In this document: one piece after another, positions 34,117 to 45,372 of the stretch | Layout of the letters: every line of letters begins with the position of its first letter | Position numbering within the stretch: the stretch's first letter is position 1 | Assembly (NCBI GenBank): GCA_958430865.1 | Contig: CAUDNR010000269.1 | Location: 64,116 to 128,115 of the forward strand | Source of the DNA: Entrophospora sp. SA101 | Taxonomy: Eukaryota; Glomeromycota; Glomeromycetes; Entrophosporales; Entrophosporaceae | DNA length: 64,000 nucleotides | Reading direction: 5' to 3' | The notes under the pieces: generated by a model | Told to the model about the DNA's origin: nothing | The model's input: only the letters and a program-made list of their open reading frames with translations | The model's database searches: none | Program-made: the position numbers and the translations under genes

Positions 34117-36436
34117 ATGGACGTTGAAATGTCTGAACAAGAGCCTATTGAACCAATTAATATCAATGATAACATCGCTCCAAAAAATAATAGTACTGGA
34201 TCACCAAAATCTGTTGTTATAGAAGAGAACGAACAACAACTACAAATTAAAATGGAGACAACTGTCGAAGATTCAAAGGTAGCGACAAGCACCACGACCA
34301 CTACCACTGTAGTAGATGCTGCTACCGCCGCCGCCGCTGGAGCTGAAATAGTAACTACCGAGACAGCCATTCCTGGTACAGAACAAACTACTATTATGAA
34401 TGATGAGGAAGAAAAAAACAGGCTTGAGGAGGAAGCTCGCAAATTCCTATCTTTACAAGCACAAGAAATAGTAATACCATCATATGCTGCTTGGTTTGAT
34501 ATGGCGAAAATTCATAATATCGAAAAAAAATCTTTACCAGAATTTTTTAATAAAAAAAACAAATCTAAAAATCCAACTGTTTATAAAGAATATAGAGATT
34601 TTATAATCAATGCATATCGACTTAATCCTTCAGAATATCTAACCGTCACTGCTTGTCGTAGAAATTTGGCCGGTGATGTCTGTGCAATTATTCGTGTACA
34701 TGCTTTTCTTGAACAATGGGGATTAATAAATTATCAAGTAGGAATTTTTTTTAATAAATCACGTTTATGTGCATTAATAATTTAATAATAATAATAATAA
34801 TAAATTATAGGTAGATCAAGATACACGACCATCATCTGTTGCGCCTCCTTTCACGGGACATTTTGTTATTACTGCAGATGCACCAAGAGGTCTTCAACCA
34901 TATCTACCAAAAGGTTCTGTTGCTGTTTCAAATACGAATCAATCTAACCTTAGTAATAATAACAATAATAACAACAACGGTATTGCTACATCATCAAAAA
35001 CTGACACTGTTAATGTAAATCCAAAGGGTGATTCCTCATTTGGAATTCGCCAAAATGTATATCAAACAAATAACACTAGTAATAATAATGACACCACAAC
35101 AACTTCAAATACTGAAAATGATGAAAGTGAAAGTAATAACAACAATAATAGCAAGAGCAGTAACAATAATAGTGAGTCAACAGGAGGAAAAAAACAATAT
35201 AATTGTTTTACATGTAAGGTTGATTGTACTCAATCTCGTTATCATAGTTTAAAGAATGGAAAATTAGATCTGTGTCTCAATTGTTATTCATCTGGCCATT
35301 ATCCCACTTCAATGCATAGTGGTGATTTCTTAAAAATGGATGAAGCACAATTCAAACATGCTCAGGATGAAGAATGGACAGAACAAGAAACTTTAGCACT
35401 TTTGGAAGGTATTGAATTATATGAGGATGATTGGCACAAGATTGCTGAACATGTGGGTACTCGTACCAGAGATCAGTGTATTCTGCACTTTTTAGAATTC
35501 CCTATTGAAGATCCATTAAATGGAGCAAAAATGTCAAAACTGGGGCCACTTCAGTATCAAAGGATGTCTTTCAGTCAAGCAGATAATCCAGTGTTGTCAG
35601 TTGTTGCATACTTGGCATCTATTGTGAGTCCTAATGTTGCAGCAGCAGCAGCTAAATCAGCAATCAAAGAATTACCGTCACCATTACCATCATCATCATC
35701 TGCCGTTGCTGCCAAAAATAATAATAATTCAGAAACTAATCCAAAGGAATCTAATGAATCTAATGATGTTAATCATGATACACAAACCATCGAAGAAGGA
35801 AGAATTGGTGACATTGTTGATGGAGAAATTAAAGTGAAAAATGAAGATGCAATGGACACAGAAGTGGCAACTGAACCAAAGCAAGATTCAACATCACAGA
35901 ATATAGATGAGACTTCTTCATCATCATCACCTTCACCAATAGATATTGCAAATTCCAAATCAAAATTATTGGATAGAGCAACAGCAACAGCAATGGGTGC
36001 AGCAGCAGCTAAAGCCAAGGTTCTGGCAGATTATGAGGATCGAGAGATACAGAGACTTGTTAATAAAGTTATTAAAAATCAATTGAAAAAACTTGAACTC
36101 AAACTTCAACAATTTGACGAATTAGAAAATGTTATTGAGAATGAAAGGAAGGAAATAGAGAAACAACGTCAATTGTTATATCTTGAACGCTTAACTCTTA
36201 AAAAGAATAGTTTAATTATACAAAAACAATTAAAAGGAGGTGGTGGAGGTAGTATTGGTGTCAATAATATTACTAACAATAACAGTGGTAGTAGTAGTAG
36301 TAGTAGTAATAATAATAATAATAATAATAATAGATTAGTATCTACAATTGAATATCAACAAAGACAGCAACAACAATTACAACAATCACAAATAGGACCA
36401 TTAAGTAAAGAGGAAAGTAAAATTGGTGAACTTTAG
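34117..36436 (+). CDS. SWI3: SWI/SNF-RSC chromatin-remodelling subunit Swi3/Rsc8 (SMARCC family)
   Basis: Two exons: 34117-34737 and 34811-36436, 748 aa. Residues about 118-215 are a SWIRM domain ([72 protein letters not shown]). After an Asn-rich linker, residues 337-375 form a ZZ-like zinc finger (CFTCKVDC, then [12 protein letters not shown]). Residues 395-440 are a SANT domain ([33 protein letters not shown]). A leucine-zipper-like coil follows near residues 620-690. This order is that of Swi3/Rsc8, the scaffold subunit that dimerises in SWI/SNF and RSC. The sequence does not tell which complex it serves. Polyasparagine and polyserine tracts lie between the domains. Confidence 0.93.
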
Positions 36437-38092
36437 ATTAACAGATTCCAAATAAAAAAATATTCAATTAATCCAGAACATTGAAATACACAATTTATGT
36501 GTTTTATTTTTGTATATAAATAATGTATGTAGGGTTATGATAGAATTTTTTTCATAAATTTTTCATTTTATCCAATAATTAAAGAACTTCTTTTGCCTCA
36601 ACCCAACCAATCAGTGTTATACCATATAATAAGTGACAATAACTAAAAAATATATTATTCCAAGAAAAAGACTAGTTTCACTCTCACTATTTATATATAT
36701 AACCCATCTCTTTTATTAGAGAATGAACTGTATTTTTATAAAAATGAATTTGACGATATAAATGAACCTAGTTCGTTTCACCGAGACGGAAATTGAGGAT
36801 TGCTAAAGCTATCGGGATTAAAACCCAAGACCCTTACCGTTTTATTGCTTTTGATGGGTATGTATGAGGAGAGTCATTAAGCAATGTAAAACCATTCTGA
36901 CATGTCATAAAAAAACCTTTTGGTATGTCATAAAGTCTTGTTTAAACCAGGATGCAAAAAAGAAAATATGAACTTCTGAACTCAACTACCTAATAAGCAA
37001 AAACCCGAACCAGAAAGCTTATTAACTAAAAACTTAATCACAATCTCTTTCAGGAATTAGTGAAGAATGTTAATTCTTATTATACCCAAGAACTCAACTA
37101 ATTACACTACTTACTCTCTCCTGCTAATTAGGATAACTTTTTTTAATAAAAAGTAATCAATTTAATACCAGCCCTAGACATACCAATAATTTGGCCACGA
37201 GTTTCTTTGCTCAATTCTTTTTTTGGGATTTAGGTTTTCATTTCCATCTTTAAAAAATTATGACAGCGTAATTCCTCGCTCAATGAAATTTACAGCAAAT
37301 GACTCGGGAATATACTGTACTGTGAAATTTCAAATTTTTTGGAGGTGAATGTAGCTATTTTTTGTTGACGCCAATGATTACGCTCGATGAATAATAACGT
37401 TGTTAAAGTTGTTGGTTCTTTATTAACTCTGCGAGTAAGCTAATAATTAACATTGCTATTGTTTAATAACAAACTATTTAATCGCGATTTTGCAATACTG
37501 TTTCCATTTATACTATTATTATGGAAGATGGTCCACTTGTCACAATCCGTCAACCAATAATACATCTATCTAATGGAACTTCAGAATCTGCAATAATTAA
37601 TTCACCTTTAGCTCATGCCCTGTTCGACTTGGACAGTGACAATATCAAATTCACCACATTCTGTACAAATTTGTGAATGTCACTGACAGCGTAACTTCTT
37701 CCTAACCGTAGTGCGTTCTCGAACCAGTTTTGACACCTTCCATTTGTTTGTCCTCATCTTTCCCCATATCAATCAAATTCATGGTTGGAAGATGATCAAG
37801 CTATATATGGGATGATAGATTGAGGAAGCATTTGGTAGGAATTATCATATCCATAGTTCCTACGTTGTTTTATAATAATTATTATTTTTAATGTAAATCT
37901 TAATAGGTATATTAAACAATTTCCAAGATTGTGGACAATGAAAATATTAGAGGTTGTACTTTCTGAATATTCAATCAATTAATTTTAATATTCGGATAAT
38001 CATTAAATTTATTTAATCATTTTACATTCTATCAAAATTATCAATATTTTTTTTCAAAAAAAAAAAAAAAAATCTTTTCAAATAAAAGTGGA
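36437..38092. other. 1.7-kb stretch without a supported gene
   Basis: Mostly AT-rich. On the minus strand near 37610-37735 a frame reads TTVRKKLRCQ, a stop, then HSQICTECGEFDIVTVQVEQ. This looks like a zinc-ribbon scrap broken by one stop. A hydrophobic frame at 37796-37978 is probably chance. A short GC-richer patch at 36780-36840 was not identified. Confidence 0.4.
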
Positions 38093-38399
38093 TCAAATTT
38101 TGTTCTTCTTGAGGTCATCATATAAGTGTGTAATATAATTAGATGTAGATTCACTGCCACATACTACAACATTACAAGGAACAATAATATCAAAAACTTC
38201 AGAGACATTAACTTGACAAATAACTCCTTTAGATTTTTCTCCATCTTTTACAATTTCAGTTTCTTCCATCAAGTTCCATATCCAATTTGACTTCTTAAAA
38301 CCACCCTTTACCTTTCTTTTCTTCAAAATATGAGTAGCAGAAAGCTCCTCCCTTCTCTATTATAGTGACTGAAGGCTCTTCTTCCATTTTAAATTTAAT
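38093..38399 (-). pseudogene. BED zinc-finger remnant of a hAT-type transposase
   Basis: The frame 38326-38093 reads KKSNWIWNLMEETEIVKDGE, CQVNVSEVF and ESTSNYITHL. This follows the BED-finger pattern of hAT proteins: aromatic W-x-W, a cysteine region and an STSN...HL end, but with one Cys position degraded. An ATG about 60 bases upstream (38387-38389) opens an acidic leader, EEEPSVTIIEKGG, in another frame, so a frameshift separates start and finger. The catalytic hAT domain is missing. A probable terminal repeat of the same element follows at 38480-38573. Confidence 0.5.
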
Positions 38400-38479
38400 T
38401 TATTAGATGGATTAAATGTTAAGAGAATTTATTTCAATTCAGTTACACAATTTGATTATCACTTAATTCATTCATTAAT

Positions 38480-38573
38480 ATTTGGTCAATCAATCAATGA
38501 AAAAATCAAATATCCGATTAACCAAATACTCACTGAATATTCACTGAATATTATTCATTAGGTGCAACCTCTA
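38480..38573 (-). repeat. Terminal region of the hAT-like remnant
   Basis: Read on the minus strand it starts TAGAGGTTGCACCTAATG, a hAT-like end. Two ATATTCAGTGA boxes and GTATTTGGTT follow, then the BED-finger frame. The same boxes occur at 820-960. The distal end and an 8-bp target duplication were not found. Confidence 0.45.
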
Positions 38574-38817
38574 GAAAAAAATGATGCCTAGAATTATGAT
38601 TTTTATACTCTGGCGTCGGCAGATTGGTTGGTTAGGATATATTATACCATCCATCAATAAATTAAATATCACATGTGGTACTTCAACATCTAATCCTTGG
38701 GTTTCTTTTATTAATTTACTTCATTACTATTTATCTCCTAGTCTATATAGTAATAGGATTTTTTAACCCTTCCCCTATTCTTCATATTATTTAATGTCGC
38801 ATTAAAATATATATCAA

Positions 38818-38942
38818 TTTTTGATATTGATCATTAGTTTGATGATGATGTCGGTGTCGTTCAACCTTAAACTCCAATATACGCTTTTCAATTGCTAGTT
38901 CACATTCATATGCCGATTCCTTTTGATATTCTAGTTCAGATC
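38818..38942 (-). repeat. 125-bp inverted repeat, left arm
   Basis: Read on the minus strand it encodes ELEYQKESAYECELAIEKRI and further Arg/His/Gln-rich residues. The right arm (39563-39690, plus strand) is about 85-90 % alike by eye. The arms are separated by about 620 bases holding the ATC microsatellite. Two diverged copies of a charged coiled-coil-like gene segment are therefore in opposite orientation. Confidence 0.7.
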
Positions 38943-38952
38943 TAATTCAAAT

Positions 38953-38953
38953 A

Positions 38954-39030
<77 letters not shown>
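38953..39030. repeat. (ATC)n microsatellite
   Basis: About 26 uninterrupted ATC units. Confidence 0.95.
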
Positions 39031-39032
<2 letters not shown>

Positions 39033-39562
39033 CAAAAAAATATAGATGTATATATATATATACCTAAGATTTAGCCTTTCTTTTTCTGGAAGGCGAATTA
39101 CCTAACCAATCTTTTACAATAACAGTGGCATAAATATAACATATTGTTGATCAACAAATAATATCATCATAATGACTGGTTTTTAGAAAAGAAAAAATAC
39201 ATTCATTGAAAATTTTAGGTAAAGGTAAAAAATTAAATGCGTTATTAATATCTTTATGTTATTTATTTTTAACGCTTTTTTTTGACGCGCGAATTTTAAG
39301 GTGTGAAACAAAGACAAAAAAAGGTTTTCAGTAAAATGGAGACTTTTAAAAAACAAAGATTTTCATTAACAATAGATTTCTAGGTTCTTTTTTTTCCTTT
39401 ATTATCACAAGAATGGTAATAACTTTTTTGTTTAGATTTAAAAATAATATTAATATTAAATATTTGTTATTATTGAAAATAGACTTATTCTAAATAATAT
39501 GAATGGTCAGCAATCCCTTCACAAAAATATCAAGACTGAAAGGATCGAATTCATTTGAATAG

Positions 39563-39690
39563 CTCTGAACTAGAATATCAAAAGAAATTGGCATGTGCAT
39601 ATGGACTAGCAATTGAAAAGTGCATATTGGTGTTTAAGGTTGAACAACACCAACATCATCACCAAACTAATGATCAATATCAAAAAATTG
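39563..39690 (+). repeat. 125-bp inverted repeat, right arm
   Basis: Diverged copy of 38818-38942 in opposite orientation, with the shared words CTGAACTAGAATATCAAAAG, CTAGCAATTGAAAAG and AAACTAATGATCAATATCAA. It runs directly into the CDC20 pseudogene. Confidence 0.7.
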
Positions 39691-39697
39691 ATTAAAA

Positions 39698-40855
39698 AAC
39701 GTATAATATCAGCGAACCCCGAATTGGTTCTTGATGCACCAAGAATGATTAATGACTATTATTTAAATTTATTGGATTGGAGTAATAAAAATATGGTAGC
39801 AGTTGGATTGGATAAAAATGTTTATCGGTGGGTAATTAGGGTTCGATTCTGGAGAGGGAGCCTGAGAAATGGCAATCACATCCAAGGAAGGCAGCAGGCG
39901 CGCAAATTACCCAATCCCGATACAGGGTAAAGGCATTTGCTAATACTAGTAGTGGTGCTAGAATTATTGATAATAAGATTTCTAGTCTTTCTTGGTCTGA
40001 AGATGGTGATCATCTTGCCGTGGGATTGAATGACGGAATACTCAAATATGGGATATTTTGAGTGGTCATACTACTTGTGTAGGTGTTATAACATGGAATA
40101 AACAAATTATTGCTTCAGGATCTAGGGATGAAGCATGATGTTAGACTTGCACGACATAAATTTGCAGAATTACATGACAATACTAGTGAAGTTTGTGGTT
40201 TGAAATGGAGGAGTGATGATGAACAATTGGCTAGTGGAGGTAATAATGACAACAAAGTTAATATTTGGGATGCAAAATCAAGCATTCCAAAATTTATTAA
40301 AACCGACCATAAAGATTCTGTCAAGGTAAATATATATATATTAATATGATAATATTAAATAATTTGATTTATAGATATGTGTGTGTATTCATCAATATAT
40401 ATATATAAGCACACTATAATATAAATAAAGGCTATTGCATGGTGCCTTTGGCAAAGAATTTTGCTTGCAACAGGTGAAGGAGCAGCAGATCAACAAATTT
40501 ATTTCTTGAATACAGATGCATCAGTACAACTGAAATCGATTAATACTTAATCACAAGTTACATCAATTGTTTGGTCAAATCACTACAAGGAGGTATTATC
40601 AATTCATGAGTATCCAAGTTTTCGATTTATAATCTGGAAATATCCTTCACTAAAGAAAATTATTGATGTTAAGGATGCACATGAGAATCGTATTTTACAA
40701 TCAGCTTTGAGTCCTGAAGGAGAAATTGTAGCAACTGTGGCAGGTGATGATTGTTTGAAGTTTTTGCATATATTTCAAAAACCAAGAATGGTGGCACTGG
40801 CAATGATGATTATGGTGATGATTATGATAAAAATAATTTGAATTTAATTAGATAA
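39698..40855 (+). pseudogene. CDC20: CDC20-type WD40 APC/C activator pseudogene
   Basis: Intact Cdc20 brings substrates to the anaphase-promoting complex. Here family segments follow in the right order but in changing frames. They are ANPELVLDAPRMINDYYLNL and LLDWSNKNMVAVGLDKNVY (39715-39830), SSLSWSEDGDHLAVGLNDG, then TWNKQIIASGSRDEA, CGLKWRSDDEQLASGGNN, VNIWDA, an intron at about 40326-40431, AIAWCLWQRILLATGEGAAD, TSIVWSNHYKEVLS and SALSPEGEIVATVAGDD. At least three stops or frameshifts interrupt it (about 39830, 40060, 40548). The N-terminal degron-binding leader and part of blade 1 are lost. A shifted frame at the end reads NLNLIR and then stops, keeping the C-terminal Ile-Arg tail that docks on the APC/C. 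Clearly non-functional. Confidence 0.85.
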
Positions 40856-41477
40856 TTAATTAATTTAAATATATAAAAATTTCAAGTATGAATATCCAGG
40901 ATGGTTACTAAATCAAATCATTTCATTTTAAAGGAGTAAATATAGATTGTTGACTAATTTGTGTTAAAAAAAAATATTGAAAATTATAGAAATTAATTAT
41001 TGCTGATAAAAAAGATTAATAATAATAAAAATTTTCTCTGCTTTTGAGTATGTTAATCTTTTGCCTTTGAGGATTCAAATCACATTTATTAATTATTATA
41101 TGTCTTTATTTTTTGGTTGTTTGTCAAAGATACTGGCTGCAATTTTTGGTGATGGTTGCAATCATAGTCTTATTGCTGGCACCATCTTCATTTTCTTATT
41201 AAATTTATAAATTATAATTGGTATAAATTATATAATGCACATCAATCATTTGATGGTAATCTCATTTAAAATTTACATTATCATATTTGCTTTTACTGAC
41301 ATTGTCACCTTCTTCCTCATTGTAAAGATAATAAAGAGCCATTAAATATATAATCAATAAATAGAACTTGTTAAAATTAATGTTGGCATTTATGTATAAT
41401 AAGAATAATGGTTGACATTCTTTTAGTAAATTTTTTATTGAATATTTTTTCTCCAAAAAAAAAATTATGTATGATTG
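40856..41477. other. Intergenic
   Basis: AT-rich stretch between the CDC20 pseudogene and the convergent POP4 gene. The minus-strand frame at 41262-41456 is hydrophobic low-complexity and probably chance. Confidence 0.45.
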
Positions 41478-42521
41478 TTATAAATCAATTGTTGGTTTAT
41501 TTTTGAATTTTTTGGTTGCTCTAATAGCTGACCTAAACCTAAATTGATTTCCATATAATGTGAATTCATGATTATGAATAATGAATGTAAATACATTATT
41601 AGCTTTGGGAAGGCCTAAATGAAATTTTGAATGTAAATTAATATATATAGGTTTACCATTAGATAAATTATATGAAAAATTACACGTAACAATTTACTTT
41701 TTAAAACATCGTTTTTTGTAATAAATCTAAACATATTTTCAGTTTCTTGGACTATAATTCCTGTAACTCCAATATATGAAGGACACTTGGATTTACTAAC
41801 TATTATAATTATTAAAATTTATAAAGGTTAAAAGAAAATATGACTGAATTGACAAAGAAATATTTAAAAAAAGGAAAATATTTGAAACCTGTTAAGATTG
41901 CACCATGAAAATCTGCTTTTAATAATTTTTGAGAAAAAGCACTTGGACCAGAAGTTCCATAAAGTTCATCAATATATTGAAGCCAAAGTTCATGAAGTGG
42001 AATAAATAATTCATATCTAATAAAATAATATTAATAATAATAATTATCACTATGATTTTTTTTTCTTTGATCAAATTCCACATCAAATTAACTTTTACTT
42101 TTGACAATCTTTTGGTATATCATAAATTCCAAGTTCTTTTTTTTCCTTTGAAGTAATACTTTTTTGTTTTCTTTTCAATCTTATTAATCTCTTTTTATTA
42201 TCTTCCGATTTTTTTTTAGGATTATCAAGCAAAATGACTTTGTCTTTTAATTTAGCGTCATAAGCTTTTGCTGCAGAATTTTTTTTGATTTCGAAGTTTG
42301 TTTCCAATGTGTCCATCACAAAATTTGGTATAAATTTCTTTGTGGTTTCTGATACTAATGGTTGTTCCTATAATGTAAATTATAAATTGGTTAATTGTGG
42401 GCACAAATAACAAACCAACAATGGATTAAGTTAGTGAACAAAGTGATATTACTTCATTTTTTACCACTTGAGAATTTTGTACATATTTTGGTAAAGGTGA
42501 ATATAAAGGATTATTTGACAT
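41478..42521 (-). CDS. POP4: RNase P/MRP protein subunit Pop4 (Rpp29)
   Basis: Five exons: 42521-42453, 42367-42099, 42016-41889, 41799-41698 and 41614-41478; GT-AG introns in phase, 234 aa. Pop4/Rpp29 binds the catalytic RNA of RNase P (tRNA 5' processing) and RNase MRP. The N-terminal third is basic (KKKSEDNKKRLIRLKRKQKS). The conserved core has the family segments FIPLHELWLQYIDELYG, KLLKADFHGAILTV, SKCPSYIGVTGIIVQETENM and FTFIIHNHEFTLYGNQFRFR, ending ATKKFKNKPTIDL. These form the Sm-like barrel of Rpp29. Length and domain order are those of fungal Pop4. Start: the only Met before the conserved N-terminus, in an exon of 69 nt. Confidence 0.92.
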
Positions 42522-42683
42522 GATTTAATTTTTTTTATTTAATAGTGAGTAAAAAAACATTAATCACGAGATGAATGAATTTAATGAAAATAAATTTAGT
42601 TAACTTTGGAGACCGACGGACGATCTTTCTAATAATCAACTATTTATACTGAAAAAATAGTACATTATTTTAAAATTTTCTTC
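42522..42683. promoter_or_regulatory. Intergenic region between the cupredoxin 3' end and POP4 start
   Basis: About 160 bases hold the POP4 promoter and, on the other side, the 3' end of the cupredoxin gene on the same strand. No defined motif. Confidence 0.3.
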
Positions 42684-43284
42684 TTAGGCCATAAACATGG
42701 CCATAAATAAACTAGAAAATAATACAATGAATGTGACTAAAGCTATAGAAGTGAAAGAACTTTCAGTAGCACCAGATTTGGGAGAGTCAGTAGGAGTAGG
42801 GGAATTAGAAGAGGTATTACTTGGAGCTTGAATATTTATTACACCCCACATACCAATGCTACAATGAGATCCTTCACTACAATAGTAATATAGCGCACCA
42901 CTCTCCTGATTTATATTGACTATGAAATCACTTGGTGGATTGACTTTCGAATCGAATACATCTGTTTTTGTTGATCTCGTGCATGATTTTTCGCTGTCTG
43001 ATTGAACTACGCTGTGTGGAATATTTGGATTAACAAATTTGAATATTACCTGATAAAAAAGAAGATAAATGAAATACTGTAAACAAACAAGCAAATAATA
43101 TCTATTTATCAATCTGTATACTTACCGTATCTCCATTTGAAACTGTGACCTTTTGTGGTACAAACTTTAAACCACCTTTACCAACTTCAACCGAGACATT
43201 ATTTGCATTAACAGTAGTGATAATGAAATTCTCAGCTAATATAATCAATAATACTATAATTAAACCATGTTTAAAAATTATCAT
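42684..43284 (-). CDS. Secreted, probably GPI-anchored cupredoxin (plastocyanin-like) protein
   Basis: Two exons: 43284-43126 and 43049-42684; one GT-AG intron, 174 aa. Residues 1-27 are a signal peptide (hydrophobic core LIIVLLIILAENFI). The body is a single cupredoxin domain: VEVGKGGLKFVPQKVTVSNG, FKFVNPNIPHSVVQS, FIVNINQESGALYYYC. All four type-1 copper ligand positions are present: His in NIPHSV, then Cys, His and Met spaced as C-x4-H-x4-M in CSEGSHCSIGM. A Ser/Thr/Pro linker and a hydrophobic end (IALVTFIVLFSSLFMAMFMA) fit a GPI signal. Fungal proteins of this type sit in the cell wall or membrane. Copper binding is likely, electron transfer partner unknown. Confidence 0.88.
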
Positions 43285-44048
43285 TTTTTAATAAATTTTT
43301 TTTTTTTTGTCGTTGAGAAAGGAATTTTTTTTTAGAGGGCAAAAATTGAGAATCAAAGTATTATAAACTTTTTTTTTTTTTTTTTAGTATTTATAATTTA
43401 ACCAGTAAACATTCTTCGTGATCGGTTTTCTTTTTGAATAAAAAAATATAAATTTTTGTGGTGCATGCAAAGTGATAAATTTGCTTATTTTATATATTAA
43501 AAAATTAATATCATGTGCCATATCACCAGAATTCCTTTCCGGAAAAAACTTGATATTAAATCGAATTTACAATAATAAAATAAATGGGCAAATAATAATA
43601 ATAATAGTAACACCAACATCAATATTATTATATTACCACTATAATAATAAGGCAAGTTTTGTTTTGAATGAATATGGCCTTGTGTAAGTTTGTAGTTTAA
43701 GCAAAAATATGTATGCTATCTTTTAATGATAATTTATTTGTCTAATTAATTATTTTAATCAAAGGGCAGGCTAGCTTTAAATTAACTGTAGGTTAATTGG
43801 GGTTTGATTATGTAGAGCTTTTAAGGCTTCACTTTAACATAAACAAAGCAAGGTAATAATAATAATAAGACCATGCATGGTTCTTATATGGGGTATACTG
43901 CAACAAAACCAGACAAAGTGAACATTGGTGTTACCAAGATTTCAGGGTTCAAAATTTAGTCATTTGTGATTATAATTATCAGTTTTATAATATCCCATTT
44001 GTTATCTTCAGTGATATATAGAATTACCTCTATATAAAAATAGTTAAT
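43285..44048. other. Intergenic
   Basis: Upstream of the cupredoxin gene. Long A/T runs near 43300-43385, (AAT)n near 43590-43645, and a hydrophobic chance frame (43472-43687). Nothing recognised. Confidence 0.4.
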
Positions 44049-44565
44049 ATGAAACTCATTTACATCCGATCTACCATGGAACCCAAGAATTATAGCACCA
44101 TTAGAAGTATTTTGAAAAAGGAACAAGGTGAAAAAATTGCTCCTTACATTTTTAAATTAGCAGATACCAAATCTTTGCAAACATATTTAGACAAAGAAAG
44201 GATTACTTATGAAATTTATCAAGAAGAAAGAAAAATAATAAATGTTAGAAAAAGAAAGCAGAGTGAAAGTGCATCATTCCCTAACAAAACGCAGAAATCT
44301 TTGAAAGAAGGAAATAAAATGCAATGGATCTGATTATTGCAGATCTATTTTTTTACTGACAAAGAAAATTCTCCTTTATGCAAATGTAATTAACAATCAT
44401 CATATTGCATTGCTTATAGTCATTGAAATTCGTGAATTACTTGGAGAGGGAAAAGGCATTGTTGCTTCCACAATAAAAAACTTTTACCAACAAAAAACAA
44501 ACCCTAAGAAAAGAACAGTAGATGCAATTCAGGAGTGGGTTGAAAAAGAAAAGAAGAAGAGATAG
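44049..44565 (+). pseudogene. Remnant of an unrecognised protein with helix-turn-helix-like end
   Basis: The frame 44049-44333 (94 codons) reads EPKNYSTIRSILKKEQGEKI, LADTKSLQTYLDKERITYE and a basic end. After a stop, another frame from about 44415 to 44563 reads VIEIRELLGEGKGIVASTIK and NPKKRTVDAIQEWVEKEK, shaped like a helix-turn-helix repressor fold. The two may be exons or broken parts of one gene. The order (short leader, then HTH next to a transposon-type fragment) suggests a mobile-element origin, but I cannot name a family. Confidence 0.35.
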
Positions 44566-44837
44566 AGAGTGAGGTTGACAAAGATAATGAAAACAGTGAA
44601 AATATAAATATTAGTAATAATATTATTATCAATAATAATAGCAGTAAATGTTAGATTTTTGTCAGGGTGCCCAAAGAATAGGTAACACTTACAAATGGCT
44701 TTATGTCTGAGTATTTTCCTCCCATGCAAGCACTCTTTAACTTATATTTTTATAAATTATTTATATATTTTTATATTATTAGTTAAATTAAAATAAAAAT
44801 AATTTTCTTTTGTTATTTGATTTTATTTATATTTAGT

Positions 44838-45372
44838 AATTTGTGGATATTATGAAAATATTGAATTGAATTTCATGATTCCTGGACATATTAAATTCAA
44901 ATGTGATGGTAATTTTGGCATGATTAAAAAACTCTACAGAAGGACAAGAGTAGATTGTCTTGATCATATGGTTGAGGTGATAAAAAAGTCTAGTCCAGAA
45001 GGATTGAATAAAACTCAGTGTTATGAAGGTGGAAAAGGTTTTCAATACTTAAATATTAAAGCGATTTTGGGAATTTATTTTAAGAAATTACCAAGTATAC
45101 AGAAATACCAACATTTTCTTTTTGAAGCATCTAATCTTGGTACAGTGAAAGTTCAAGAAGTTGCTAATGGATCTTTTGCTGAATTCAATTTATTGAAAAC
45201 CAAGAAAGCAGATATTTTTGAAGAGATTAAAGCTTTATCTATTTTAGTTTTAACACCACCTCCTTTGGGCTACAAAAGGCAAGAATATCTTTATCATAAT
45301 ATTTGCCCATTTGTCAGAGATGAGTTTAAAGATATTACTTTCCCAAGACCAATATATACTGGCAATGAATAA
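44838..45372 (+). pseudogene. Transposon-derived protein fragment (DUF7869-like)
   Basis: Open frame of about 178 codons with no true start. It opens ICGYYENIELNFMIPGHIKF, then CDGNFGMIKKLYRRTRVDCL, HMVEVIKKSS, a segment with IQKYQHFLFEAS, and LSILVLTPPPLGYKRQEYLY near the end. The PGH-x-KF-x(n)-FG-x-IK-x-x-YR pattern is that of a domain common in fungal and animal transposon ORFs, where the H, D and K/R positions resemble a nuclease-like core. The N-terminal part of the element is absent. The family name is from memory and uncertain; the fragment nature is clear. Confidence 0.5.

Noticed and set aside
34053..34442. Minus-strand frame opposite exon 1 of the Swi3-like gene
   Set aside because: Valine/serine-rich shadow of the ACC/GCC codon runs in the sense exon.
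38953..39030. ATC repeat as a CRISPR-like or satellite array
   Set aside because: Uniform trinucleotide units without spacers; an ordinary microsatellite.
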